A DNA stretch of 64,000 bases from NCBI GenBank assembly GCA_947168515.1, contig CAMVMF010000001.1:1-64000 (forward strand). Reading direction: 5' to 3'. Shown in pieces: positions 9,348 through 18,898 of this stretch. The translations under genes were made by a program, and so were the position numbers. How positions within the stretch are numbered: position 1 is the first letter of the stretch; each line of letters begins with the position of its first letter. The notes under the pieces are model-generated. The model saw only the letters and a program-made list of their open reading frames with translations. It was not told where the DNA came from and made no database searches. This DNA comes from an uncultured Bacteroidales bacterium (GTDB taxonomy: Bacteria; Bacteroidota; Bacteroidia; Bacteroidales; P3).

Positions 9348-10244
9348 ATGCAGATAAAGATAGATGATAAAGCAGGTTTTTGTTTTGGTGTGGTGAAAGC
9401 CATCGGCACTGCCGAGGAGCAGCTTTCACACAGCGAGACACTGTATTGTCTTGGCGATATCGTGCATAACAACGCTGAGGTGCGTCGGCTGAATGAGAAA
9501 GGCCTGCAGGTGATAGACCATGAGCAGCTGAAGTCGTTGAGAGGCAAAAAAGTGCTTATCCGTGCGCATGGCGAACCCCCATCCACCTATCGGCAGGCCC
9601 ATGAACTGGGCATAGAGCTGATTGATGCCACTTGCCCCATCGTTCTGGCCCTGCAACAGCGGATACGCAAAGGGTATGACGAGATGAGGAGGCTGTCGCC
9701 CGCGGGCCAGGTGGTCATCTTCGGCAAACCCGGACATGCCGAAGTGATAGGCCTCTGCGGACAAACCGACAACACGGCCATCGTGGTGAGTTCGCCCGAT
9801 GACCTTGGTCGGATAGATTTCGCCAGACCTATCCGTCTCTACTCTCAGACCACCAAGAGCAAAGAGGATTTCTCGCAACTGATAGAGAATATTGAACAAA
9901 AAATAAAGCAGAGCCAGCCTACTTTGGGGGAAGGACAATTCGTGGCCTATAACACCATCTGCAACCGTGTGGCCGGCAGGGCGCTGGAGCTGGAGGCTTT
10001 TGCTAAGAGTGTAGACCTAGTGCTTTTTGTCAGTGGCAAAGGCAGCTCCAATGGACACTACCTCTATGAGTATTGTGAAAAAGTGCAGCCCAACACCCAC
10101 CTGATTTCAGACGTGGAAGAGTTGGACTACGGCTGGCTTGAGGGGGTGGAGCGTGTGGGCATCACCGGGGCCACGAGTACACCTCGTTGGCTGATGGAGT
10201 CGGTGGCCAATGCAATAGAACGTGTTGTAAATTCGTTAAACTAA
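9348..10244 (+). CDS. ispH: 4-hydroxy-3-methylbut-2-enyl diphosphate reductase
   Basis: 298 residues from the ATG at 9348 (a TTG three bases upstream is less likely). Last step of the MEP isoprenoid pathway: HMBPP to IPP and DMAPP by a [4Fe-4S] enzyme. The three cluster cysteines are visible in AGFCFGVV (near residue 12), DATCPIV and NTICNRV. His motifs are present in HNNAEV and RAHGEP, and the terminal GITGATSTP segment carries the Ser-Thr substrate contacts. It precedes recF by 8 bp. Confidence 0.95.
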   Translation: MQIKIDDKAGFCFGVVKAIGTAEEQLSHSETLYCLGDIVHNNAEVRRLNEKGLQVIDHEQLKSLRGKKVLIRAHGEPPSTYRQAHELGIELIDATCPIVLALQQRIRKGYDEMRRLSPAGQVVIFGKPGHAEVIGLCGQTDNTAIVVSSPDDLGRIDFARPIRLYSQTTKSKEDFSQLIENIEQKIKQSQPTLGEGQFVAYNTICNRVAGRALELEAFAKSVDLVLFVSGKGSSNGHYLYEYCEKVQPNTHLISDVEELDYGWLEGVERVGITGATSTPRWLMESVANAIERVVNSLN

Positions 10245-10252
10245 ACTGAACT

Positions 10253-11368
10253 ATGTACTTGACGAATTTCAAACTGAACAATTTCAAGACCTACTCGGAA
10301 CTGGATGTGGACTTCTGTTCCAACATCAACTGTCTGGTGGGCAACAACGGGGTCGGAAAGACCAACCTGTTGGATGCCATCTACTACCTGTCTTTCTGCA
10401 AGAGCTTTTTCAATTCTATCGACAGTCAGAACATCCGCCGCGGAGAGGAATTCTTTGCCGTCCATGGCAACTACCAGATAGGGGAGGACATGGTAACGGT
10501 GTCCTGCATCCAGAAAAAAGGTCAGGCAAAGCAGATGCGGTGGAACAAAAAGCCCTACAAGACTTTTGGAGAACACATAGGGAAAATACCGCTGGTGATT
10601 ATTTCGCCGCAGGACCAGAACATCATCATGGGTGGCAGCGACCTCCGGCGCAAGTTCGTCGACGGGGTCATCTCGCAAACCGACAAAGGCTATCTCAACC
10701 ACCTGCTGCAATACCAGAAAGCACTCGACCAACGCAACAAGCTGCTGAAGCAGTTCTACGAAGACCGCCAATGGGACGAGCCCTCCATAGCCATCTGGGA
10801 CGAGCAGTTGGTGCGTCACGGGCAGGTGCTGTACGATGGCCGAAAGGAGTTCCTGAAGGCGTTTCTGCCGTTGTTCGCTGAGTATTTCACCTGGATAGCA
10901 GGCACCACCGAAGAGGCTGTGTTGCGATATGAAACCGAGGCCGACACTCCGCTTGCCCAGCAACTGATGGAGGCGCGTCAGAAAGACAAATATGCCCAGT
11001 ATACGACGGTAGGTCCCCATAAAGACGATTTGGATTTGGCCATAGGCGATTTCAACATCAAACGTTTTGGCTCTCAGGGACAGCAAAAAACCTTCGTGCT
11101 GGCTTTGAAATTGGCGCAGTTCGAATATATCTATCAGCGTTGTGGTCAAAAACCCATTCTGCTGTTGGACGACATTTTCGACAAGTTGGATATGCTGCGG
11201 GTAAAACAATTGATACACTTGGTGGGTACCGACCGTTTCGGGCAGGTTTTCCTGACCGACACCCAGCCCGGCCGTGTGGAAAACATCTTTGCAGAGATAC
11301 CCCAAGTGGAACATCGGATTTTTGAGGTGGTGCCGGGGCAGTTGAAAATTCTGAATACGGCTTCATAA
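10253..11368 (+). CDS. recF: DNA replication and repair protein RecF
   Basis: 371 residues, normal length. SMC-like ATPase that loads RecA at single-strand gaps with RecO and RecR. Walker A GNNGVGKT is at about residues 30-37, the ABC signature-like region is FGSQGQQKTF (about 266-275), and Walker B is LLLDDIFDKLD (about 303-313). The order recF then a DUF721 gene is a common bacterial arrangement. It lies 8 bp after ispH. Confidence 0.96.
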   Translation: MYLTNFKLNNFKTYSELDVDFCSNINCLVGNNGVGKTNLLDAIYYLSFCKSFFNSIDSQNIRRGEEFFAVHGNYQIGEDMVTVSCIQKKGQAKQMRWNKKPYKTFGEHIGKIPLVIISPQDQNIIMGGSDLRRKFVDGVISQTDKGYLNHLLQYQKALDQRNKLLKQFYEDRQWDEPSIAIWDEQLVRHGQVLYDGRKEFLKAFLPLFAEYFTWIAGTTEEAVLRYETEADTPLAQQLMEARQKDKYAQYTTVGPHKDDLDLAIGDFNIKRFGSQGQQKTFVLALKLAQFEYIYQRCGQKPILLLDDIFDKLDMLRVKQLIHLVGTDRFGQVFLTDTQPGRVENIFAEIPQVEHRIFEVVPGQLKILNTAS

Positions 11369-11427
11369 ACTACCAGTGCCCACGCCTATCCAAATTGTTT
11401 TATTATTCGGCTTTGTAATGTAAATAC

Positions 11428-11715
11428 ATGTATAGTAACGAACATACGCTTCAGGAACTGCTCAGGATGGCTTACCATCGGTTGGACATGGACGACACGG
11501 CCAACGAGATGGAGGTGAAGTATGCCTACAGCAAGGTGGTGGGCGACTTCATCAATAGGCTGACCTATAAGGTGAAGTTTAAGGGCGGAACGCTGACCCT
11601 TTCGATCCCTTCTGCGGCACTGAAACAAGAACTCTTCTACAAGCGCACCTCGTTGGCTGAAAGAATCAATGAGGCCGTGGGGCGTGTTGTGGTTAAAAAA
11701 ATAGTATTTGTATGA
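11428..11715 (+). CDS. DUF721 / DciA-like protein
   Basis: 95 residues. Small alpha/beta protein of the DUF721 family, which includes the DnaB-helicase loader DciA; the family is commonly encoded beside recF. The central segment WVV-like AYSKVVGDFINRLTYKV and the strand FKGGTLTLSIPSAALKQEL fit the family. Its stop overlaps the start of the next gene in an ATGA, so translation is probably coupled to the ABC transporter. A loader role is inferred from family and neighbour only. Confidence 0.8.
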   Translation: MYSNEHTLQELLRMAYHRLDMDDTANEMEVKYAYSKVVGDFINRLTYKVKFKGGTLTLSIPSAALKQELFYKRTSLAERINEAVGRVVVKKIVFV

Positions 11716-13346
11716 AACAACTTCTCAAGGCTCTGAACATGATACGGCAGTGCGACCAGAAATCTTTCTGGTTACGCATTTTTTATGTGGTCGTTCAAAG
11801 CGTGTTGCCTCTTCTGAGTCTTTATATACTCAAATTCTTGGTCGACTCGGTCACCGACGGCCAAGTCCAGACGTTGTTGGGCTATGAGCTGAACGCCTAT
11901 GCCCTGCTGGGTATTTTCTCTCTCCTCTTCCTACTGAACCGTGTTGTAAACCTGCTGAGCGGTGTCAATTCCGACATTATGTCGCAGCGTCTGATCGACT
12001 ATCTGAGCGACCGTATGCAGAAACAGTCGGCACGTCTGGACATGTCGTATTTCGACAATCCCGAGTACCACGACACCTACCACAGGGCTCAGCAGGAGGC
12101 TTCCTACAGGCCCTTGCAGGTGCTGAACGGTTTCATGAGCCTTTTCGGGGCGTTGATTACCATTTCGGGTATCGTCATTATGCTGGTCACGGCGTCGCCG
12201 TGGATTATCGTGGTGATGGTGGTGGCCGTGGTACCCTCCTTTGTGGTGCGCATTGTCAAATCGCGCCAGATTTATGCCTTCCGTAGGGAGAATACACAGA
12301 ACTACCGCAGGACCATGTATTACACCGCCCTCCTAGGAGGGCGTGACTATGCCAAGGAGATGCGCACGTTTGGGCTGGCACCCTACTTTAGAAGTCGCTT
12401 TGTGAAGATTCGTAAAGAGTTGGTGCGTATTTTGTTGCGAATTTCCAGGAGGATAGCGGTGTACGATTCGATATGTGCTATCGTCGAAACGGCTGCCCTG
12501 TTTTTTGTCACCATGTTCCTTATCATCAGTGCCACCAGCGGCGCCATTACGGTGGGTGCCTTTGTGATGCTGTTCGAGGCCTTCCGCCGTGGGCAAGCCG
12601 CATTGACCAGTCTGGTGTCCGCCATAACGGGGCTGTACGACAACAGGCTCTTTGTGGGCAATCTCTTCGAGTTTTTGGACTTGGAGCCTTCCATTGTTTC
12701 GCCCAAGGATGCCAAACCCTTTCCCCAAAAAGTGGATTGTGTGGAGTTCAGAGACATTACTTTCCGTTACCCCAAGATGGAACGCGATGTGCTGAGCCAT
12801 TTCAGCCTCACCGCCAAAGCCGGAGAGGTGACGCAGATAGAGGGTGAGAATGGCTTTGGCAAGACCACGGTGCTCAAACTGCTGCTGCGTCTGTACGATA
12901 CCGACCAGGGGGCAGTGCTGGTGAACGGCGTGAATGTGAAAGAGTACGACCTCCAGGGACTTCGCCGTGGCATAGGAGCCATCTTTCAGGACTATGTGCG
13001 GTTCTACTGTACTGCCGAGGAGAATATCGCCTTTGGCGATATCGACAAGCATGACCCTGATCGGGTGCGTTATGTGGCGGAACTCGCCGGGGCCGACAAG
13101 ATCATAGCCAAACTGCCCAAGGGTTATGACACCCCGCTGGGCCGGATGTTCGACGGAGGCGAGGAACTGAGCATGGGACAGTGGCAGCGCATAGCCTTGG
13201 CAAGACAGCTTTACAGCGATGCGCCGGTACTGATTTTTGACGAGCCTACAGCCTGGATGGATGTGCCCTCGCGCGAAAGGTTCTACAAGACCTTGGACAT
13301 GCTGAAGAATCAAAATAAAGTCATCATATTAATAAAACATATTTGA
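11712..13346 (+). CDS. ABC exporter half-transporter, short C-terminus
   Basis: 544 residues. Six-helix exporter domain (about 15-310) followed by a nucleotide-binding domain. Visible: Walker A GENGFGKTT (Ala and Ser of the usual GxxGAGKST replaced), Q-loop AIFQDYVRF, signature LSMGQWQRIALARQL, Walker B VLIFDEPTAWMD, and a switch His in IKHI. The protein stops right after this His; the 40-60 residues that normally follow are absent, and no continuation is found in the other frames. Substrate unknown. The start overlaps the DUF721 gene by 4 bp. Confidence 0.85.
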   Translation: MKQLLKALNMIRQCDQKSFWLRIFYVVVQSVLPLLSLYILKFLVDSVTDGQVQTLLGYELNAYALLGIFSLLFLLNRVVNLLSGVNSDIMSQRLIDYLSDRMQKQSARLDMSYFDNPEYHDTYHRAQQEASYRPLQVLNGFMSLFGALITISGIVIMLVTASPWIIVVMVVAVVPSFVVRIVKSRQIYAFRRENTQNYRRTMYYTALLGGRDYAKEMRTFGLAPYFRSRFVKIRKELVRILLRISRRIAVYDSICAIVETAALFFVTMFLIISATSGAITVGAFVMLFEAFRRGQAALTSLVSAITGLYDNRLFVGNLFEFLDLEPSIVSPKDAKPFPQKVDCVEFRDITFRYPKMERDVLSHFSLTAKAGEVTQIEGENGFGKTTVLKLLLRLYDTDQGAVLVNGVNVKEYDLQGLRRGIGAIFQDYVRFYCTAEENIAFGDIDKHDPDRVRYVAELAGADKIIAKLPKGYDTPLGRMFDGGEELSMGQWQRIALARQLYSDAPVLIFDEPTAWMDVPSRERFYKTLDMLKNQNKVIILIKHI

Positions 13347-13401
13347 TCGTGTACCATCTTGAATTGGATAAACACGTCAACACTTTTAAACATATACTAA
13401 A

Positions 13402-14868
13402 ATGCGTATTACCCTAGAACCGATAAGTTCCAAAGATTATGAAGGAAATGTAGTTTTCCTATACGGCAACGAGGTGTCTGACCGCAACCTGCCGCTAAGT
13501 AAGAAAGAGATTGAGTGGCTCAAGGTGCGCCGCAGCGCTGACAGCTATTCCGTGGTCGTCTTCGACCGTTTGCCCTACCACCTCTTTGTGGTCAATTTCG
13601 ATGCCGACAGTCCTGCCGTTGACAATCAGGAGAAACTGCGCCGCAGTGCCGATAAGGTGGTGTCGATGCTGAAAGACATGAAACAAGATTCTGTCGGCAT
13701 TACGGGCGAAGGCACCATACCCGAAGAGGTGGTGGCTTTCCTGGAGGGTATGATGTTGTCCGACTATAGTTTTGACCGATATAAAAACGAAACGCCCTCC
13801 CATATCGAGCATGTGGCCGTAGACCCCATCTACCTGAAACAGGAAGAGCTGGAGCGCAACGAGCGGCTGTGGAACCGTATCTATTGGTGCCGCGAGTGGG
13901 TCAATATGCCGGTGGCTGATCTGAATGCCGAATCGTTTGCTGCCGAGCTGGAAGAGATTGCCCGCGACCTGAACGTCAAATGCACCGTCTTCGACAAGAA
14001 GAAAATCGAGGCCCTGCGCATGGGTGGTCTGCTGGGCGTGAACAAAGGCAGCGTCGACGAGCCGCGTTTTGTAGTGTTGGAATATTGCCCGGACAATGCT
14101 ATCAATAGCCGTCCTATTGCCCTGGTGGGCAAAGGTGTGATGTACGACACCGGCGGACTGAATATCAAGCCCGACGACTACATGCGGGAGATGAAGTCGG
14201 ACATGGCGGGAGCCGCCACGATGGCTTCCGTGCTTTTTGCCGCCGCCGACAACCAGCTGCCGGTGCATCTGGTGGCCCTGCTGCCCATGACCGACAACCG
14301 GCCCGGCTTCAACGCCTATGCGGCCGACGATGTGCTGACCATGTATGACGGCACCACCGTGGAGGTGGTTAACACCGATGCCGAAGGCCGCCTGATATTG
14401 GCTGACGCCATCGCTTACGCTGTCCGCAACTACGAACCCGAACTGCTGATCGACGCCGCCACCCTGACGGGTGCTGCTGTCAGGGCCATTGGCACGTATG
14501 GCATCGCTGCCATGCAACAGAATGCCGACAACCCATTCCATCTGCTCAAAATCATGGGCAATCAGGTGTACGAGCGCATTGCCGAGCTGCCTTTCTGGCG
14601 TGAGTACGACGAGCTGATCAAATCGGATGTCGCCGACATCAAAAACTGCGGCATCAGTCAGGCCGGTGCCATCACCGCAGGCAAATTCCTTGCCCATTTT
14701 GCCAAGACTACCCCTTACATTCATCTGGACATTGCAGGCGTGGCCTTCTTCTCCAAGAAACAGGAGTACTACACCTGCGGCGCCTCGGGCTACGGCATCA
14801 GGCTGCTCTATTCGTTCCTGCAGACCTACGAGGTGACCAAAGGAGAACATCAGCCTACGGTTTCCTAA
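13402..14868 (+). CDS. pepA: leucyl aminopeptidase (M17 family)
   Basis: 488 residues. Cytosolic dimetal aminopeptidase that removes N-terminal residues from peptides. The catalytic domain (about 170-480) shows GKGVMYDTGGLNIKP (metal-binding Lys and Asp), KSDMAGAAT and the family signature NTDAEGRLILADA, followed by DAATLTGA. The N-terminal domain (1-165) is the usual divergent macro-like fold. It stands alone, 55 bp after the ABC transporter. Confidence 0.94.
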   Translation: MRITLEPISSKDYEGNVVFLYGNEVSDRNLPLSKKEIEWLKVRRSADSYSVVVFDRLPYHLFVVNFDADSPAVDNQEKLRRSADKVVSMLKDMKQDSVGITGEGTIPEEVVAFLEGMMLSDYSFDRYKNETPSHIEHVAVDPIYLKQEELERNERLWNRIYWCREWVNMPVADLNAESFAAELEEIARDLNVKCTVFDKKKIEALRMGGLLGVNKGSVDEPRFVVLEYCPDNAINSRPIALVGKGVMYDTGGLNIKPDDYMREMKSDMAGAATMASVLFAAADNQLPVHLVALLPMTDNRPGFNAYAADDVLTMYDGTTVEVVNTDAEGRLILADAIAYAVRNYEPELLIDAATLTGAAVRAIGTYGIAAMQQNADNPFHLLKIMGNQVYERIAELPFWREYDELIKSDVADIKNCGISQAGAITAGKFLAHFAKTTPYIHLDIAGVAFFSKKQEYYTCGASGYGIRLLYSFLQTYEVTKGEHQPTVS

Positions 14869-15027
14869 CATCAAGTTATATAAAAAAGAATTATAGACGC
14901 TTTGTCTTTGTGTGGCGTGAGTCGGCGGATAGCCTTTGTGGGAGCCTTGGGCCTTCTCCGTTCAAAAACCCCTTGAACCTAATGATAGCCGGCACAAGCA
15001 CACAACGACACAAAATAAAATAGAATA

Positions 15028-16071
15028 ATGGAAGAAAAAAAGAACAACAGCCGCATCCGCCTGGGCATCACCCAGGGCGACATCAACGGCATCAGTTATG
15101 AAGTGATACTGAAAACATTCAGCGACAGCAGAATGTTTGATATTTGCACGCCTATTCTTTATGGCTCTACCAAGGTGGCCTCCTATCACAAAAATCTGTT
15201 GCAGCTGCATCAGGATATTACCTTCAATGCCATCCACGATGCCCAAGAGGCCGGCGATAGAAGGTTCAACGTGGTCAACCTGACGAATGATGAAATCAAG
15301 ATCGATGTCGGCAAACTGACCGAGGTTGCCGGTGTGCAGTCGCGTCTGTCGCTGAACAGGGCTTGCGAAGACCTGAAGAAAGGCGACATCGATGTGCTGG
15401 TTACGGCCCCCATCAGCAAGAAGAACATCCAGTCGCCCGAGTTCGATTTCCCCGGCCACACCGAGTACCTGTCGCATCAGTTCGGCTGCAGCAGTCTGAT
15501 GATTATGGTGTGCGACCGCATCCGTATTGGCATCGTCACCAACCACTTGGCCCTGAAGGATGTGCCCAGTGCCATCACGCATAACCTCCTATTCGACAAG
15601 ATTATGCTGATGAACGAATCGCTGAAACGTGATTTTGGTGTGCCCATGCCCAAGATCGCTGTTCTGGCATTGGACCCCCATGCCGGCGATAACGGCGTGA
15701 TAGGTAATTTGGACATGACGGTGGTGAAGCCTGTGATAGAGCAGGTGCAGACCCGTGGTGTGCTGGCCTATGGGCCCTACCCCTCGGATGGATTCTTCGG
15801 CAACGGCGACTTCAACAAGTTCGACGGTGTGTTGGCTCTCTATCACGACCAAGGCCTCATCCCTTTCAAGCTGATGTCTTTCACCGATGGTGTCAACTTC
15901 ACGGCAGGTCTGCCCTACGTGCGTACCTCTCCGGCCCACGGTACGGCCTTCGACATAGCCGGCCGAGACAGGGCCAGCGAGCAGTCGTTCCGCCGCGCGG
16001 TCTATCTGGCTTGCGACATACAGCGCAACCGCAAGGAGTATGACGAACTAACCTCAGACCCATTAGTTTAG
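15028..16071 (+). CDS. pdxA: 4-hydroxythreonine-4-phosphate dehydrogenase
   Basis: 347 residues. Oxidises 4-phosphohydroxy-threonine in the DXP-dependent pyridoxal phosphate pathway. Recognised by ITQGDINGISYEV at the N-terminus, metal-binding FPGHTEYL, LDPHAGDNG, and YHDQGLIPFK with VRTSPAHGTAFDIAG near the end. Metal His residues are all present. The pathway partner pdxJ is not in the window. Confidence 0.94.
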   Translation: MEEKKNNSRIRLGITQGDINGISYEVILKTFSDSRMFDICTPILYGSTKVASYHKNLLQLHQDITFNAIHDAQEAGDRRFNVVNLTNDEIKIDVGKLTEVAGVQSRLSLNRACEDLKKGDIDVLVTAPISKKNIQSPEFDFPGHTEYLSHQFGCSSLMIMVCDRIRIGIVTNHLALKDVPSAITHNLLFDKIMLMNESLKRDFGVPMPKIAVLALDPHAGDNGVIGNLDMTVVKPVIEQVQTRGVLAYGPYPSDGFFGNGDFNKFDGVLALYHDQGLIPFKLMSFTDGVNFTAGLPYVRTSPAHGTAFDIAGRDRASEQSFRRAVYLACDIQRNRKEYDELTSDPLV

Positions 16072-16154
16072 GCCGTCTCTCCATATCCTAGCTTGCCCCA
16101 TGATTAATCCACTTTTTCTATAACTATTCTGGTATTACTAAGGACCCATCTATC

Positions 16155-18833
16155 ATGAAAAAATTAGTTCTGCTTGACGGCATGGCCATCGTCTATCGCG
16201 CCTACTATGCACTGGGTGGCTCGGGCAGGATGAACTCCAAAGGCATGAACACCTCTGCCGTGCTAGGGTTCACCACCACCATGTACGACCTGATGAAAAA
16301 GTTGAAGCCCACCCACATGGCGGTGGCCTTCGACCTGCAGAAACCTACGTTCAGGCATGAGATGTATGCCGAGTACAAGGCCAATCGCGAAGCCATGCCC
16401 GAGGCCATACAGGTGGGGTTGCCGTATGTCAAGCAGATTATTGGGGCTTTCAACATCCCTATCCTCACTTGTGAGGGCTACGAGGCCGACGATGTCATTG
16501 GCACCGCCTCGGCCTGGGCCGAAAAGCAGGGCTTCGACGAAGTCCTCATGGTCACCCCCGACAAGGATTTCGGACAGCTGGTGACAGAGCATGTGCACAT
16601 GTACCGTTTCGGCCGCATGGGCAAGCCCGACCAGATCATGGGTGTTGATGAAATCAAGGAGAAGTTTGGCGTGAGCCGTCCCGAGCAGGTCAAGGACCTC
16701 CTGGGCCTTTGGGGCGATGCCTCCGACAACATCCCGGGCATCCCTGGGGTAGGAGAGAAGACCGCCAAAAAGCTGATAGAACAGTTCGGCTCTGTGGAGT
16801 CGATGGTGGAGCATTGCGATGAGATAAAGAACGATAAGATACGCAACTTGGTTCAGACCTACGGCAGCCAGGCAGTCTTCAGCAAACAGCTGGCCACCAT
16901 AGTGCTCGACGCTCCCCTGACGCTGGACGAGGAGTCCTTGCGTCTGGTGCAGCCTGACTACGAGGCGGTGCAGCGTCTTTTTACCGAACTGGAGTTCCGC
17001 AATCTGGCCAAACGGATGTACACCGATCTCTCTATTGCAGACCCTGCCGAGGCTCAGCGCTTTGCTGCCGCCAAAGCGGCCACGGGCAGCAGCATGGCCG
17101 TGAAACCCAAGGCCGCCTCCAAGAAGTCCGCTCCCGAACCTACTTTGTTCGACCAACCTTCGCTGTTTGATGCCCCAGTGGTAGATGAAGAACGCGCCTC
17201 ACAAATCAATAAGTTGACGGTCTTCCCCGAGAGTGGCGATGTGGCCATCTATGTCTCTGGGGCCACCATGTCGCTGGCTTTTGGTGCCGATGATGTCTAT
17301 ACCTCGCTGGTGGGTGATATCGATGTGCCGCGTTTAAAGACCTTGTTGGAAAATAGCGGTACGCTGAAGCTGTGCTACGATTTGAAGTCGCTGAAATATA
17401 TTTTGCGCGAGCTGAATATAGAATTGGCCGGAGAGGTGTTCGACATACAGTTGGCACATTATCTTATCGATGCCGAGGCACGCCATTCGCTGGACAGCAT
17501 AGCTATGGGGGCTTTGGGCTACGAACCGGCCGATGCCGTCGAGTCCGCCGCCATCATGTGGCAGATCTATCCCCTCCTGGCCGCTCAGATGACAGACGCT
17601 GGACTCAACCATCTCTATTCCGAGGTGGAGTTGCCGCTGGTGGATGTGCTGATGAGTATGGAGGAAGAGGGCGTGCGCATCGATGTCGATGCCTTGAAAG
17701 CCTATTCCAACCAATTGTCTGCCGACCGCGATGTGCTGGAGAAGGAGATTTATGACCTGGCAGGCACCTCCTTTAACATCTCTTCTCCCAAGCAGCTGGG
17801 CGAGGTGCTGTATGAGAAGCTGAAGGTGACCGACAAACCTCCCCGCACCGCCACCAAACAGTATTCCACCGCCGAGGATGTGCTGCTCAAACTGAAAGAC
17901 AAGCACCCCATCATCGAGAAAATTCTGGAGTATCGTTCGCTCAACAAACTCATCGGCACATACCTGGATAGTTTCCCAAAACTGATCAATCCCGTCACCC
18001 ATAGGTTGCACACCGTCTACAATCAAACCGTTACGGCTACAGGTAGGCTGTCGAGCAGCAACCCCAATCTGCAGAACATCCCTATCCGCACCGAACGCGG
18101 CCGAGAAATCCGTAAGGCCTTTGTGGCCAGGAATGACGACTATGTGCTTCTGGCGGCGGACTACTCACAGATAGAACTCCGTATCATAGCCTCCCTGGCC
18201 AAAGACCGCCACATGATCGAGGCTTTCGCTAACCATTACGATATCCATGCCGCCACGGCTGCCAAGATATACAAGTTGCCCATCGAAGAGGTCTCCAAAG
18301 ATTTGCGCCGCAATGCCAAATCTGTCAATTTCGGCATCGTCTATGGCATCAGTGCTTTCGGCCTCAGCGAGCAGCTGGGCATCCCCCGCAAGGAGGCGGC
18401 TGCTTTAATCGAAGAGTATTTCGCCCAGTACCCCGACATCAAGAAATACATCGACTCCAACATCGCCTTTGCCCGCGAACATGGCTACGCCCAGACCCTC
18501 CTTGGGCGGAGACGCTATCTGGCAGACATCAACTCCCGCAATGCCTCGGCACGCAATTTTGCAGAACGCAATGCCGTGAATATGCCCATCCAAGGCACTT
18601 CTGCCGATATGATAAAGATAGCCATGATACGCATTTACAAGAAGTTCCAAGAGCTTGGGCTCCAGTCGAAGATGATTCTTCAGGTGCACGACGAGTTGGT
18701 GTTCGACTGTTACAAACCCGAAGAGGAGCAGGTGCGGCAGATTGTCAAGGAGGCCATGGAAGGTGCCTTGCCTTTGTCCATACCTGTCGAGGTGGGCATA
18801 GACGTGGGCCACGATTGGCTTGCTGCCCACTAG
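16155..18833 (+). CDS. polA: DNA polymerase I
   Basis: 892 residues. The 5'-3' exonuclease/flap domain (about 1-290) has intact acidic clusters (CEGYEADDVIGT, VTPDKDFGQL, LLGLWGDASDNIPG). The 3'-5' exonuclease-like domain (about 345-500) lacks the DxE motif I and a clear YxxxD motif III, so proofreading is probably lost. The polymerase domain (about 510-892) is complete: motif A DYSQIELRI, motif B RRNAKSVNFGIVYG and motif C QVHDELVFD. It removes RNA primers and fills gaps in replication and repair. Confidence 0.97.
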   Translation: MKKLVLLDGMAIVYRAYYALGGSGRMNSKGMNTSAVLGFTTTMYDLMKKLKPTHMAVAFDLQKPTFRHEMYAEYKANREAMPEAIQVGLPYVKQIIGAFNIPILTCEGYEADDVIGTASAWAEKQGFDEVLMVTPDKDFGQLVTEHVHMYRFGRMGKPDQIMGVDEIKEKFGVSRPEQVKDLLGLWGDASDNIPGIPGVGEKTAKKLIEQFGSVESMVEHCDEIKNDKIRNLVQTYGSQAVFSKQLATIVLDAPLTLDEESLRLVQPDYEAVQRLFTELEFRNLAKRMYTDLSIADPAEAQRFAAAKAATGSSMAVKPKAASKKSAPEPTLFDQPSLFDAPVVDEERASQINKLTVFPESGDVAIYVSGATMSLAFGADDVYTSLVGDIDVPRLKTLLENSGTLKLCYDLKSLKYILRELNIELAGEVFDIQLAHYLIDAEARHSLDSIAMGALGYEPADAVESAAIMWQIYPLLAAQMTDAGLNHLYSEVELPLVDVLMSMEEEGVRIDVDALKAYSNQLSADRDVLEKEIYDLAGTSFNISSPKQLGEVLYEKLKVTDKPPRTATKQYSTAEDVLLKLKDKHPIIEKILEYRSLNKLIGTYLDSFPKLINPVTHRLHTVYNQTVTATGRLSSSNPNLQNIPIRTERGREIRKAFVARNDDYVLLAADYSQIELRIIASLAKDRHMIEAFANHYDIHAATAAKIYKLPIEEVSKDLRRNAKSVNFGIVYGISAFGLSEQLGIPRKEAAALIEEYFAQYPDIKKYIDSNIAFAREHGYAQTLLGRRRYLADINSRNASARNFAERNAVNMPIQGTSADMIKIAMIRIYKKFQELGLQSKMILQVHDELVFDCYKPEEEQVRQIVKEAMEGALPLSIPVEVGIDVGHDWLAAH

Positions 18834-18898
18834 CCCTCACCCCCATCCATCCGTATGACTATTTATTAGCATGAATCAATAATAAAATAAAATAGACT

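Noticed and set aside
13320..13401. Frameshift that hides the rest of the ABC transporter
   Set aside because: Neither other frame after 13346 encodes the usual post-H-loop sequence.
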